Source: Progne subis subis (lineage: Eukaryota; Chordata; Aves; Passeriformes; Hirundinidae). From it: a stretch of DNA of 64,000 bases. The notes beneath the pieces were generated by a model. The model saw only the letters and a program-made list of their open reading frames with translations, was not told the origin of the DNA and did not search any database. Every line of letters starts with the position of its first letter. Positions within the stretch are counted from its first letter, which is position 1. The stretch is taken from positions 248,001 through 312,000 of the forward strand of contig JAKJHU010000136.1 in assembly GCA_022316685.1 (NCBI GenBank), written 5' to 3'. Of this stretch, positions 1-14,249 are shown piece after piece. The position numbers and the translations under genes are program-made.

Positions 1-1208
1 CAGCTGTGTGCAGTTTGCATTTATTCCAAGTGCAGCCCCTTTGCATATCCTGCAGAAGGCCCAGCATTAAAAAGCCAACAGAATCTAAGAATTATCTGAA
101 GCAGGCAGTGCCAAGTGCTACCGGTTATCCTATACTATATAAACAGGAGATAGAGAGCCACCATGTTTAGCTTTTGCTATAAACACGAGGTAAGTTTTCT
201 CCTGCACAAAATCACTGAGCAAGCCCTTAACTCATTTCTTCTCATCCCATGGCAATGATTTTCCCTGTTCCACCTACATGCTCCTATGTGAGGAAAAAGC
301 ATCTTTTAGCACCTGGCACCTTTCAGTTTTATGTCTTGTATTAGCAGGTAGGAAGAACACACTCCCTTTCCTGTAAGTTTTCCCTTTCCTTGTCACTGTC
401 AGAAACAAAGTTTTGGAAACAGACAATTAAGACCAAGCTGTCACGAAGATAACAGCAACTTGGGAAGAGTAATACTGACAGCTCCTTTTCTTTTCCCAAC
501 CACTGATGTTGGGAGCTTTCACTTATTTTGATCAAGGCCAACATTGAAGGAAACGTTGCTTCCAAAAGCAGGTCAGGCTGTGAAACTAATGGGCTCCTTT
601 GGGACATGAAAATTGTTATTCACACTTTTCTAACTGCCCAGGAATCAGCGTGGCCCAGGCCTTCGTGTTACTCTCATCAAGATCTGCCGTTCAGGCGTGT
701 GGTTCTGCCATGCCTTGCGCCGGTGTCAAACGAGGTCAAACAGCAAGAGAGCTGTCACCTTCCACCTGTGCAGCCTGCCCGTCCCCTGCCCTTGCTCTCT
801 GCCTCCCAACACGTGCGTTCATCACCAACGATGCAGGGCAGCTCCAAATAAAGGTGGGACTTTTTTCACTTACACCAGTGGTCTTTACTGCTCCACAGTC
901 AAAATGAACCACAGCATTCGGCAGGAGGAAGTCATGGCCTTTTTGCAGGAAAACAATTCTCAGCACAACAAAGTTAACAGTAAAGGTGTCTTTTAAAGGA
1001 TGATGGGCTCCTTTAAGAGAGGAGTATGAGACATTGGACAGCTTCTGTTTTAGCACAAGCCTCTACATCAAGAATCTAGGTCTGATACTGAAGCTAGAAT
1101 AATCTTTTCTAGGTAATAAAATTCTGCAATTCCTGCTAGTCTCAATATTTTTCCTAGGTTTTTCTTTTTTCTTTTTTTTTCCCCTTTTTTTAACTGTTTG
1201 GATGGTTG

Positions 1209-1271
1209 TTTTTTTTTTTTTGGGGGGGGGAGTGGTTCATTGTTTGTTTCAATACAAAAAAAAAAAAAAAA
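1209..1271. repeat. T13-G9 homopolymer pair and A16 run
   Basis: T at 1209-1221 is followed directly by G at 1222-1230, then 25 bp of mixed sequence and A at 1256-1271. The flanking 1160-1208 is also T-rich. Confidence 0.95.
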
Positions 1272-1675
1272 CCAACAATTTCAGAGCACCTCTTAACACT
1301 CAGGATTTTTTAGGTTTGTTCAGTAGAGAGAATGAGTAGAAAGGGAGGAAGGAAGGAAAGATTTGGGGTTTTAGGATGTTTCCTTTTTGGTACAATTAAC
1401 TTTGCACTACAAGCCCTGAATAGACTCAGAAACTAATTGTGACCGAAAGGGAGGTAGACAAAATGTAAGAGAATTAAATATGGGTGCAAAAATAAACCAA
1501 AAGGAAGAAAAAGAAAAGAAGGGAAGAAAAAGCAACTGCTTAGGCTGAAACTAAAGACAAAAAAGCTGGAAGACAGAATACAGCTCTTTAAGCATCCAGA
1601 AATACCTTAAAAAGGTTTCCTGTAAAAGCAGGGAATTTACGAAACTCCAAATATACTTAACTACATTCCCTGATG

Positions 1676-1737
<62 letters not shown>

Positions 1738-1742
1738 GAAAA
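1676..1742. repeat. Run of 50 A followed by interrupted A-rich tract
   Basis: Positions 1676-1725 are all A, then single G interruptions at 1726 and 1738. No recognisable retrotransposon body precedes it on the plus strand, so it is either a simple repeat or the tail of a too-diverged insertion. The exact length may be affected by sequencing error. Confidence 0.95.
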
Positions 1743-3280
1743 ATCACACAGAAGGCCACATTAGGCTCTTTGAAATAGGTGATTTCACCCAGAAGTATGA
1801 ATCAAGAGAGAAAGGATATAAATTTTCTTGTTCCTCAATACCTGGAAGAAAAAAAACCTTTATCTTTTTCTCCATCAATTCTTTTAATTTGTGCGGAAAG
1901 TCTCGTAACTGACTCAGTAGATGGGAATTTAGAACATCTGGGTTCATTCCCACCTCTGACACCGATGTCTTGCCTTTTTGTTGGCCCTCTGGGTTCCTCC
2001 CCTGGTGGCTGGGCAGTAAACCCTTCCCCTCCTCTTCTCTTGGGCTGGAACTCCAAGAAATGACTATATCTCATCAAGAGTCAGGTGTCATCACCTGACA
2101 CAAAATGGACTTTCCCTTCTCTTCACCAAGCTGTGATCCTGTCCCAGGGCCTGCACTCCAGCGCTTGATGCTGATCAAGGCAAAACCCTCGTGCTTCTCA
2201 GCCAGAATTGTATTGCAGCCTCTCAAAGCTGGATCATTTTTAGCCCTTGGAACAAACTGGCTGCTTGTAGAAGACCATATGAACATAATGGATACATTTT
2301 TCACAATATAGCTAACACGGACATTTCACTATGGCATGTAAAAGTCCAACAAAGCACTTTTCCTGGTGAATGATCTGTTCTTTGCAGCTGAACAAAAATG
2401 AACAGCTTCATTCCAACATAAGATGCCAAAAATCAAAATGCCTGATGGAAATGCAGCTACGGATAGTGAGACACACCCGACCCCTGCAGCACTACCAACA
2501 CCTGCACCTTCACCCCAAATTAGACACCATACCTTGCTTTTCTTCAGCTCCTGGCTCCTGGAGTCAAGCTGACCAAGGAGGAAAAGTCACCTTACATGCT
2601 CACTCACTCCCTTTCCACTCATGAAATAAATATTGCAAGGTAAATAAAAAGGCCGCTTTTTATCACCTTGCACTCTTATTTGTAAGTATCTGATATGGGA
2701 ACCCAGATTCACAACGTTTTAATTTCTGGGGTCAGAAACTCATCAATAGTGTAAACTCTGAGGAAAGTGGCAATATCCATGTAATTTCTTCAGATTAGTA
2801 AAACTATAATTGATACCAAAACCATCAGTCATAACTACTTCCATTAACTACCTGTTTTCCCACTTGAAATTTTCCACTCTTCCGTTGCTTCAAAATTCAG
2901 TGGAATTAAGGTGGATTTTCCTCCCCGGATGTTCTCCAATTTCTGCCTTAAATAACTTCCCTGTTCCATCCTGATGTTTTGTAGGAATAAAACTAATTTT
3001 ACATATGAATCACAGAATAAAGTGTCTGCTATAAATGATATCACTCTGTTAAGAAGTAATTCGAAGCGGCACATGCAGTGTGCATTTACGCTACGGGCTC
3101 CATACCCAGTGCACCGACTATAGCAGTTTTTGTTTTCATAACCTATTCCTGACACCCAACAAGAACTGGGAGTGCTGCTCCAGGATTTGGCAAGAAGGAA
3201 CAGGCCGTGGATGAGCAGGTTCCTCTGACTCACCTCCACGGATCAACAAGGAAAAATAAAAGGGAGAGGGTGGGGATTGC

Positions 3281-3317
3281 AAAGGGAAAAAAAAAAAAGA
3301 GAGAGAGAGAGAGAGAC

Positions 3318-3350
<33 letters not shown>

Positions 3351-3352
3351 GA
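3281..3352. repeat. Polypurine tract: A-run followed by (GA)n
   Basis: About 12 A then about 54 bp of GA dinucleotides and GGA interruptions, broken by a single C at 3317. On the gene strand it is a CT/T tract. It generates low-complexity ORFs on both strands that are not genes. Confidence 0.97.
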
Positions 3353-4022
3353 GTGACGTGTTCCTTTGGATGCGGTGTGTAATGCTGCTTGGCAAACTGC
3401 CTGCTCCGGTGCCACAGAGTTCCAGACATGCCAGTCCAGCTGACTCAGCTCTTTGGAAGAAGGAAAGGGAAGGGAGAAATTTCTCAAACGTTTCTGATAC
3501 CTGAGGGACAGGGATCGCTGGACTCTCCTCGAGGATCTTTGAACCCTGCTCTCACACCAGGGACTTCAGGGGTGTCCCCAGAGAGGTATTAGAGATGCCC
3601 ACATGATAACCCCGTTCAGAATTGCTTACGTCTGTGCCAAATCCTGCCTCTGTGGTTCTTGGAAAATTCATCAGCACAGCTTTATCCCACAAACCAGAAA
3701 TGTCAGGCCTTTCCTAGCCAAGGCTAACTGCTCTCAGACAAGACACCGTCTCCAAGGAAACGAGCAAAATGCAGGCACATGAAGGGTATCCAAGTGAGAG
3801 AGAGTCTATGGCCCATGTCACTTTTCTACTATAAAAATCTCAGCAGCAGAATCTCCGCAGTGTATTTTTTTGCATGTGACTTTATTTTTTAGAAAGACCT
3901 TGAAGCCCTTAAATCATCTGGGCTCTGGCTACCTGTGAGGCCAGCACTATCCCACGAGGCAACACCTGTTAGGAACAGCCTCAGCTCTGTTTGGCTGGAA
4001 CGGGGACCCTGTGCTGCTGCCG

Positions 4023-4133
4023 CAGAACCACAGAATGGTTTGGGATAGAAAATCATCCCATTCCAACCCCCTGGCCATGGGCAGGGATACCTTTCACCAA
4101 ACCACCTTGCTCAAAGCCTCATCTAGTTTGTTC
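4023..4133 (-). repeat. CR1 LINE fragment, 3' end
   Basis: The plus strand reads as the reverse complement of a CR1 3' end: an ACAGAATGGTTTGGGAT-like start, then CCCATTCCAACCCC, CCATGGGCAGGGATACC and TTGCTCAAAGCCTCATC. About 110 bp remain, with several substitutions, so this is an old 5'-truncated insertion. CR1 is the main LINE family of birds and other sauropsids. Confidence 0.9.
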
Positions 4134-6497
4134 TTGCACTCCAAATAAATGAGGCAGGAGGAAATAAGTACCTATTTCCTGGCAAAAGGAACCGAAAGCC
4201 AGGCTAAGGCTTAGGCCCCTAACTCTGACTGAAATCAAGCCGTCCACACTGCTTTTAAAGATGAAAGCCACATTGAACTAGCCCCAAAATGAGCACTGGG
4301 ATGAGCCTGTTTTAATTTTCCAGGCAGGATTCTCACTAAGAGAGGTCCTTGGCTGTCTCAGAGAGATATTTGTGAACATGAGAACATTTATGCCTCTGGC
4401 TGGAATAGAAGGAAAGGACATGTGCTTGGGGAGCACATTCCCTTAAGACAGAGCAGCTGGCACCCGATCACTCGCAGCCCTTCCCAGTGGCAGAACGACT
4501 CTTGCACCTCTGATACAAAGAGCCCAAACAACTTCTAAGTAAAGGCTCTTCCACAGGGATAGCTCTGTGCTGCTGGGCACTGTCCCATCCAGGTGCTCTT
4601 TGTCAAAGGTTCAATAGTCGGGGCCTCACCAGCATTTCTCCAGCTTCAGGAATGAAGATAGAGATCTTGACTCGCTGTTGCAAGGCAGGCAGGGAACTTG
4701 GGGCACCCTGTCTGAAATCAGCACAGCACAGTTATGCAAAACATGTGTGCAACTGGCATCTCTTGTGAAATCCTGGCTGCAATCCACCACTCTAACCACT
4801 CCAGAAGGGAAGGAGGGGCAGAGGGTGGAGAAAGTTCACACTTAGATCAAATAAAAAATGGGAAAATATCCAGAGAGCTTTAGTCAGGTAAAAACACAGT
4901 TCCCTCTCATGGGAAACCTCCAGGACAAGTTTCCTTGAACTTCACACAGGGTTATAAATAGGAGGAGAGTCACACAGAGTTCAGTACAGGTTCACTGTAA
5001 AAAAAATCTAGACATTCTCATTTTCCTTCTTGAGTGATATCCATCAATATCTTAGCTGTAAGCCAATTCCTAATTACAGGCTGCTGAGAGCTCAGGAGAA
5101 TATATCAGTAGCAGCTTCCCTCAACTCTGCTGTGGCGTGGGTTAAGGGTTATTTTTGTCCCCCTTTAGTTTCTCCTGGCTTCCTTTCCAGATGACAAAAA
5201 TACCTCTCTTACACCTTAAAACATATGCTGTCAAAAATGTCAGGGGCGGTTCTCCCTTTCACACTGCCCTGTAACACAGCTCCGAGGTATCAATGAAACA
5301 AGGCCTCACACCATTGCTGGGTTCCAAGCTCAAACGTTGTCAAGCTGAAAGGTTTCACAAACTCCTTCAAGAACTGACAAAGGCCAGCTCCAAATGTCGC
5401 CTCTCCTTTCCCCAGAAATGATATGCAGAAGCTTCTTGCCCTTGAAAATAATTTTCTCAGGGGAAAAAAAGAACCCAATGCTTGTTTCCTCCTCATAGGT
5501 GCTGTGGTATTTGCTGCTCAGAGTATGTGCAAGAAGCACTCTCGGCTTTGTTGAGATGTGGCGTGGTCGCATCAAAAAACCATGTTTGCATCTCAACAGC
5601 ACGAAAAAGTTCTCTCTCACCTCTTGAATCTCTGTCTGCAAAACCCACTGCAGATACCTCAGTGGCTGGCTCTGGAGCAGGAGGGCTCCTGGTGGGCTGC
5701 ATCGTGTCCCTCCAGCTTATCCTAACGCAGTGAGACACCCAAATCCCTGCCCATGCAACACCTGAGCCTTAAATCCTGGGTTTGTGTGTACGTGTGCCAA
5801 CTCTAGCATAAAAATACCTGAAACAATCCCTGGTGACAAGGAACACAAGGGAACTGTTTCTAGCTGGAACTGAAAGGAGCAAAGAGCTACAGATCTTTAA
5901 ATACCTGAGCCACTGGAGTCTCACCTGCCAGCCTGTCCGTAGCAGTTCTGGTGCAGAAAGACAAGTGATGCACACAAAGCTACCTTGGTGCTTAGGTCCC
6001 TGAATCTGCAAATTGGGTCTCATGGGGGTTTTTCCTGTTTCATTCTCTCATCACTGAAAAACAGATAACAAGGAGGCAACAACGCATACCCACTTCACAC
6101 AGGCTTGGGGCTGATGGAATAGATAGGGGTTTTTAAAGAAATGACGCCAAAATTGCAGGCTAAGTTGATGCCTTATCAAAGTAGTAAGTCCTTTAGTATT
6201 ATTAATAATCACCTTACTATTGTGTCTGAGATAATCATGCTGGTATCGGGGTCTAATACCTCAGTGGTTATGGTAACAATACAAAGTTATTATTCCTTCC
6301 ACTTTGTAATTATCTCATTTCACTACTGCACAAAGGCTAAGTAAAACTAAGGAGATCATGCACAGCGCTGTGCAGCTGGGGCACCAGCACCACTGAGTAC
6401 TCCACGATGCACTTACATGACCTTCATCACAGCAGTACAGTTTGTGCCTTGCTGTGATTCCCACGTGCTGCCCTCTCACCATCTCAACTAGATGGAG

Positions 6498-6605
6498 GAG
6501 TGCTCTTTATTTCCATTTTACTGGCAGGCAACTGAGGCAGAGATAAGGTTAAGGGGTCTGCATCTGTACTGGCCCCTGTTTCCAAAGCACCAAATGACTT
6601 TGTAA
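6498..6605 (-). repeat. MIR-like ancient SINE fragment
   Basis: The string TTTATTTCCATTTTACTGGC followed by AACTGAGGCAGAGATAAGGT and TAAGG resembles the reverse complement of the MIR/core-SINE segment that reads as counted cells of 'cctcagtttcctcatctgtaaaatgg'. It is heavily diverged and only about 60-100 bp can be followed. Confidence 0.5.
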
Positions 6606-9600
6606 TTTAGGTCCCTCATAAATGAGTGAATAAGGGTAGCAAGACCATTCAAAATTAGTAATAAAAAAGAGATGAGAGGATTGGAAGATAAAGACAGACT
6701 GGAACAGAATCAATGCCAGACATATGACTACAGCCTATCGTAGTGTAAACTGAGCACAGGAATTACTCACAGTCACAACAGATAGTGTTAGAAAGAGCAA
6801 TAATCTGCACCAAAAGAAAGAATAGTTAAGGTTAAATATCAGGATGAGAGTCACAGCTATAAAAAGCAGATGGGAAGTGGAATTGTCTCCCCAGGGAGGC
6901 AACAGAAACAGTCTCTCTGGATGTTTAAAAAACAGGTTAGGCATGATGTTTAGAAGCACTGCTGCTCTATATGCAGAAGTCTTTACCACATTCATGCCTT
7001 TTTGATGCCAGTGAAATCCCACATACAGCACTGTGGCAGAATAAAAGCCCAGAGGAAAATGAAAGCACTGTCTTGTTTGCTGTGCCAGAACAGGAAGGCT
7101 GGCCTAGGAACTGGCAGCACCCACCAGCAGAGAGGGGCCTGCGTGCTCTCCAGTTTGTAGCCCAGAAGGGCAGGACCAAGTGCTTCCTTCCATTCCATGT
7201 GGCCTGAGGCAACACAGAGAGGGAGAGAACCTGGGTAATGATGCCAGGATGTGAACTGCTAACCATGGAGGGGTGACAGGAGACACACAGAAACTGCTGT
7301 CAGTGGTTTCATCCCCAATACAAGCTTCCATCCTTGCGTGGGTATTTCATCAGGAATGAACCTGTGATTAATGAGGGATGACCCCATGTGAATCTTACAC
7401 TGTGATGCTCCTGCCAAACAAGACCATTGTTAACTCTAAGCACTGCAGAGGGCCTGGCATTGCAAAGCCATGGTCCACTGGGAGAGGCAGCAGGAGGGAC
7501 CAGTCTCACAGACACCAGGACAAATCTTAGCACCTGCTGATCTTGCTGTGAACTGACAATAAGAACGAGAAGCTCCCATGGTGTTGGTGTCTCTGATCTC
7601 TAGGAGAGGGGGTGAGTCTTTCCCCCTGTAAATTGCAGCCAATTTACAGGGAGCACCCAGGCACTAAAAGAACAGAGCTCCTCCTCTGCTTGCACTGGGG
7701 CACCACAAGACACAGGGAGCTGCAGGGCATCTGCTCCTGCTATCTCACTCAAACACTCCAGACAGGAGTGGGGGAAAAGAAGAGAAAAGGTGATACCTAG
7801 ACCTAAGAGAGAGAGGGACTCGTGAGGTTGGTACACAGCCCTCTGCTCGCCAGGATGACTCCTCCTGTCTCTCTCTTTTATCTGCCCAAAGCAGATTTCC
7901 TGCATTGAACAGTTAAAGACTGATTCCTAAACTACAGCAGATTAGAGGGAATCTTTATGGAATTTCAAGACCAAAACATGTAAGTGAACACTCCTTGCTT
8001 TGGGTGGAACCATATCTTTTCACAAGTTTCCCTGAAAACAAAGACCAAATGTACTTGTGCTGGAATGATCAAGATCCTATAGAATCTTTAAATCAAAGAT
8101 TTCTTTGATTCATGATTTCTCAGTGGTAATCATGCTCTGTAGAAAAGACCAAGCTTCTATACTGAGATAATCTTGAGCATAAAAGATAATCTTTCCATAT
8201 AGCCAATATCAGCATTTACCACAGTAATTTTCTGGAGATGAGGATGACCCCTCCACTCCAAGGATCAGGTCCAGGTGGGGCTCTAGCAAAGCGTGAGATA
8301 CAACAGGGCGCCACAAATGATTAAATTTTAAACAAGGATCCCCAGGGCATAAAGCCCTGGCATAGCAAACTCCTACCCCATGCACATTTTGAGCTTACCG
8401 CCAAAAACACACACAAAGCTAAATGGGAAGCGGAATATCAGAGATTTGAGACTCTCTCCAGCATGGAGGGAAGGCCTCTAGGTGCTGGAAGAACTAATGA
8501 GAAGCAGAGCTGCTGCAGGATTGGGCACATGCTCACGGCGGTTTCGAACCCGCAGCCTGATAAGAAAAACCCAAAATGATTTTGTGACGAGGGTAATTCC
8601 ACTGAGTTTAACTGAAACAGCATAAGAAGACCTGAGAGGAAGAGCAGCTCTGCCTGATTAAATTGAGTTCTAAGTATCAGATTGACAGCATAAATACCTA
8701 CCAGCTCATCACAACCAGGGGAAGATGCTACTTGCTAACCTCTTTGGAGAATTGGCATTTCTATGCAGAATATCCCCTTCCCTCTTCACACACACATTTG
8801 ATTTTTCAGATAGTATCCTATGTGTCTGCTTTTAAATTTTTTCCCCATTCACAAAGTGTTTGAGTCAGTCCAGTTCAGAGTGTAATGAGAACTTCAGATC
8901 ACAAGATTCATCTAATTACGACATTCCCATCCTGAAAAACACGGTTACAGAGTAGATACCAGGCCTTTTAAGAGTGAAGATCTTAATAATGGCAAAAGTT
9001 CCCTCAAGATGAAAAGAGCAGTTTAAAACACTGACTGAATTATTCTTAATAACCATCCTTGCCACAATTTCAGTAATTCTCACTGGTTTCTGACAGCCAG
9101 GAACTCATGCACAGCACTGAGTATTTCAGCACTTGTTCATCCAAGTTTTCAGCCAAACTGAGCCACTCAGAAGCGGGACTGTCCCAAAGGTGTATTGAGG
9201 CAGGCATGTCATCAGGATCAGGGAATAGGTTCCTTCCACCTCCGAGCACAGCTGCACACACAGCACGCCTCAGTTCCAATTCCAGGCGTGTGGACGCCTT
9301 GGATGGCTCAGTGACACCCAGGCAGCGCTGAAAGGAAAGTCCTCACGGACAAGAAGACGTGAGAAAGATGGAATTGCTAACCAACAAGCATGGAAAGAGT
9401 TTCCATGAACGGGGCATTTTCCTTTTTAATTATACATGCTTACATCTCGCACACTGTACATGGTTTGCTAAGATTGTGCTTTTGGGAGTTTTTGCCTAAG
9501 CCTTTCTTTTCAAAACAAAGGCTTTCTGCTTTTCTTTAGCCAATAAAGGGGTACCATTAGTTCAGTGCTATTGAAGAGCTGGGCAGAAACAAACAACATG

Positions 9601-11536
9601 CAGCAGCAATGCAGGAGGCAGAGGGGGAAGAAAAATATTTCTTAAAAGCAAAAAAAATTGTTTGGAGGGGACAGTTTCTGAGCAGGAAAGCAGTAGCTTC
9701 AAAGCAAATTTTCAAATGTATTGCGAGGACAATCTTCTGTGAAAAAATAATAATCTGACTACCCATTTTTTTTAAGGAAGAAACAGACAGTAAAACTGCT
9801 TTCATATATGAATAACACTTACATACTCCCACAGTAATGAACATGACTGAAGCTGCCAAGTAAAAACAAAAATCAGAAAATTCCAGAATTAATATCAACG
9901 TGGACTTTTGTGTGGACACATGATGAGACAGTCTTTGAAGCACTAAACAACTGGCGCACAGGACCATCCTTACTTAGTGCCATGGATGAATGATCCTCAC
10001 TTACTCAAAACCTATTCCGAGTTTTGTTTCCTCCTTAGCAAGTGATCCTATCCCTCGTTTCTGACTTACTGCTCTGAAAACTGGGGTGCCTGTGCTTGCT
10101 ATGGGCTCTTCCAGATTGCTCATCACTGCAGCCTTGGCTTTTTCAAGCACTGACTGTTTACAGCAGCATTATGAAAGGGAGGGGCGACTCACTTCCATTT
10201 TAGACACAAGAGAAATCCATGCCAACATCTAACTGCTAAGTTTATGTGCCCCATCTGAGGATGTCTGGCTTTTTGGGGTAAAATAGCATCAGTCTGTCAC
10301 ACCTTTCAAAGTAGGGAGGTAAACATCTGAACCATCAGATTGACCTGTCGGATTCAGCCGCCTTCCTTAAAACTTCTGGGGTTTGTTCATTAAATGCCTA
10401 CAGCAGAATTTTTCTCACACAGTTTGTCTTTGCCACGGTCTCGTTGTGCAACTCCAGAGGGGATGGAGAAGACAGGCACATCTCAGGGTGAGATAGCAGG
10501 TACTCTGTGAATGCCATCAGCAGATTGGCTTTGCCTGGACGTTTTTCCCTTTAAAACAGCAAAAGCCAGGCAAGGTGAAGCCAATCCCTGCTTTGTCCAG
10601 TGCATCCTGCAGGAAGGGGCTACTGACTTCTATCCCAGCACTCCACAGTGTGTCCTTACATTACAGTCCTGGAAGCCCTCTCTGGCACCTCTCTTACACT
10701 ATCTGGATTGTGGAATTATGGGGTTAATTCTGAAAACAACACCTGAAAGTCCTGTAAGTACCTTGAGGTACATGCCCACTCTTAGTGTAATTCTGCACAT
10801 GAATCTCTCCCCAGGCATAATCCTACTGATGTCCTGAAGGCATCGTTATATTCCTGCAACCAAAGCAGCTGCATGTGGGAGGAAACTAGAGACATAAAGT
10901 TCATCAGAACTCCGTAAAAGGTAAATAATCGCAGGTGTAAATCACTGCCAGGTAAGTCCTTAATTATTCAGGGCTAAACAGCAGTAGCAGCATTACAGAT
11001 GCGAAGCAACATTTTGTTAACCACTCAGCCTGGGAACACTTGCACGGTAAGATAAGATTCTGCACAAGAAGAGGAGGAAAAATGTAGATTGTGATGCTTA
11101 GAAATATTTTAAAATCAACAGGAAATAACATTAAAAAGGCATCAACAAACATCAATCCAAAGGGAAAAAATTGTCATTATTTTTAAGTTACTTGTAAGTA
11201 TTGGCTATTTCAGATATCTCAAAAACGCTTCTGCTAATTTTTGTTTGCATCTACATTTCCTTATTTTTTTACCTTTCCTGATGTACTGTATGAGAACTTC
11301 ACTAAGCATAGGAAGAACTGACTAAAAAGCAGCAGTGAGAAGATGCCATTGACTAAGCGGTGACACAAAAGCCAGTGCTCTCAAATCCAGGAATCAAACT
11401 AACTGAGAGGATAAAAAAGAGACAAAACAGAATTCTTCAATCCCTTTATGGCATAATTTGCTTTCCATAGTAGTTTAAACCTTCTTGGGAAGGAGAAAAG
11501 ATTAAGGGGCTTTGGTTTTTTGTTTTGTTGTTTTGT

Positions 11537-11552
11537 TTTTTTTTTTTTTTTT
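11537..11552. repeat. Poly-T run
   Basis: Sixteen T following a TTTTG-type imperfect repeat at 11515-11536. Confidence 0.9.
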
Positions 11553-11907
11553 AATTATTAATAGAACTCTCTTCTTTAAGGAGGAAAAGAATATACAGGC
11601 ATACATTAAAAAAAAGGGAACTGGTGTGGCATTTATGAAATTGTGCACTGGATTCTCAGCTGGTGCAAAACAGAAGTACTTTTCTTACTTAGGGGATGTA
11701 ATTCCAATCTCCATCAGCTGAGGATCTGATCTAAAGAGCTTTCCTCTTACAAAAATACATTCAGACTCACCTCAATTTAGGGACTAAGTGTACCAGATTG
11801 AATTGGCTTGAAGTCTCACACTTCAAAACAGTTTTCAACCTCTTCTTTCTATATTTTATCTGATACCCTCTTTTCTGGTGAGAAATAGCAGGGGATGTAA
11901 ACATTGA

Positions 11908-11965
11908 CAGAATCATAGCATCATTTGGGTTGGAAAAGACCTTCGCTACAATTGCTGGATCTTCT
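11908..11965 (-). repeat. Short, diverged CR1 LINE 3' fragment
   Basis: The string AGAATCATAGCATCATTTGG followed by GTTGGAAAAGACCTTCG is the reverse complement of a CR1 3' terminus. Only about 55-60 bp are recognisable. The downstream part (an ATTGCTGGATC-like string) resembles some CR1 subfamilies but is too short to classify. Confidence 0.75.
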
Positions 11966-13883
11966 CTACCTTCCAGGCCTACTTACAGACTTTGATGTGT
12001 ACTTTATGAAAGCACAGAATGCTTGCATAGCACACTGACAGGAAACTGTTTCAAGTCCCCTGGGGACATCTACCCATCTTCTCCAGGATCCAGATGTGCA
12101 TAAGCCAACCCAGCTCACTTGATACAGCAGGGACAGACACCTTCCATGCCCATGGCCAGAGCAGCATTTCACCTTTCTGCAGGGGGGTGCCCGGTTTTAG
12201 GGCAATAATCCAGGTTTTAACTCTTCCTCTGTTAATGCTGAGAATTCTAAGAACTGCCTTGGAAAGTATTGTGGGAACACCTGTCTGTTCCTGCTGGCCC
12301 CCTGCTGAAAGCTGCTGTACCTGACTGCTTAGAGGGGTGACATGTTCTCCACTGAAAGCAAAGCCTACAATTACAAACTGAGCAGAGCTGAGCACAGGTT
12401 AAATCAGTTAGGGAAGGAGCTCCAGAGAAACTCTGAGCTAAGCAGCTTAGGCGCCTTCTGAAAATCCCACACCTTTACATTTCATCCTCACACAAAACAC
12501 AGAACCATCAGCCACGTGTTCTTCACACAGAAAGAACAATCTCTGTCAATGACAGTATCTAGGTAACAAAATCGATATTCATATTGTTCAAATGTTTGCA
12601 CTTGGTAACATGGGATTTTTTTTGTCACAACTCCCATTTTGTTTTAATTGTGAACATTTGTATTGTGTTCTGTTTTCTTTCTAAATTTCCAGTTGAAATT
12701 ACAGTTATTGTCAGATGTGTGAAAATTGCAGCTCACAGTTCCACAGACATTCTCTGTAAGTGACTTTCAGATCAAATGCAGCTCAAGCAAATCTCTCCCA
12801 GCCTAGTCCCAACTCTCGTACTCCCCTGGAAGTTCAAGGCTTTCTGTCAGCATTTTCGATCAATACAGCATCCTGCATACTCCCAAACCTACTTGAAGAA
12901 GCTTACTATCTTATCCTTTCCTATTCTTGGAAATGCCAAAGCAACTCTGTATTCTAAGACCAACTCAATGCTCCTGAAACAGAAACACCTACTGAAGTGA
13001 GGTTGATTCTGTAGAAGAAATACATATAAGGATTTCTGCCTGCAGTTGCACTTCCACCACTTTGTTTCAGTAGTCACACACTTTGCTAACACCTCAAAGA
13101 AGTTTATCTGCAATGCTGCCACTTGCAACCAGTCCAATTATCTCTGCTGATTCGACAATTAAACACACAGCCTCTCATAAAAGGCCCGGACACACAAGTT
13201 GAACACTCGGGAGATACAAACACAGCAAGCTAAGATGTTACTCAGGAGTCCTACAGAGATCAGTGAGTGGGCAGAATGCAGCCCCCTGGTGCAGGGACAG
13301 GGACTAAAACCACAGCTGATCCCACTGCTGGGGCTCCAACACGACTACCAGCACGCAGCTACTAGACAAGTATTTCTCACCAACTTATCAAGAAACTGTA
13401 TCAAGCAGACTTGATACAGACGTGACTAGGTAAGAGAAATCCAATCTCTCTTGAGCACCTTCAGCTCTAGGGTGAGTGCCCTGGCTGCCATGAGCTAGGA
13501 CTTTACAGCAAGATCTAACTGAATCAAAAATACAATTTAGAGGGCTTTGAAAGATGAACAAGTTTGAACTCAACCAGCATATGGCATTTATTAGATGAAG
13601 AAATGGGTATGAACTGCAAAGCCGGCTTCCAAGAGCCCACAGTTATTCTTTGTGATCTCTGGAATTTCACAGCCACTTTGGGGCTCAGAGTGTCAAAACA
13701 ATCTGCCAGCGAAGGTATTACACCCAAGGAGACACTGAGAGGGAAATGCGATAGCATCAGCAGAGGAGCTCAGTTACACAAAAGGAGAGGTGTGGCTGAA
13801 CCACAACTTTTCTGATTCACATCAAGGCTTTCCCAAAGTTGAGAGCTGCACTCACTGAAGAGGATGGTACAGACCCAGAGCTA

Positions 13884-14249
<366 letters not shown>

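Noticed and set aside
3136..3504. Ser/Leu-rich and Arg/Glu-rich open frames
   Set aside because: They are translations of the GA/CT tract.
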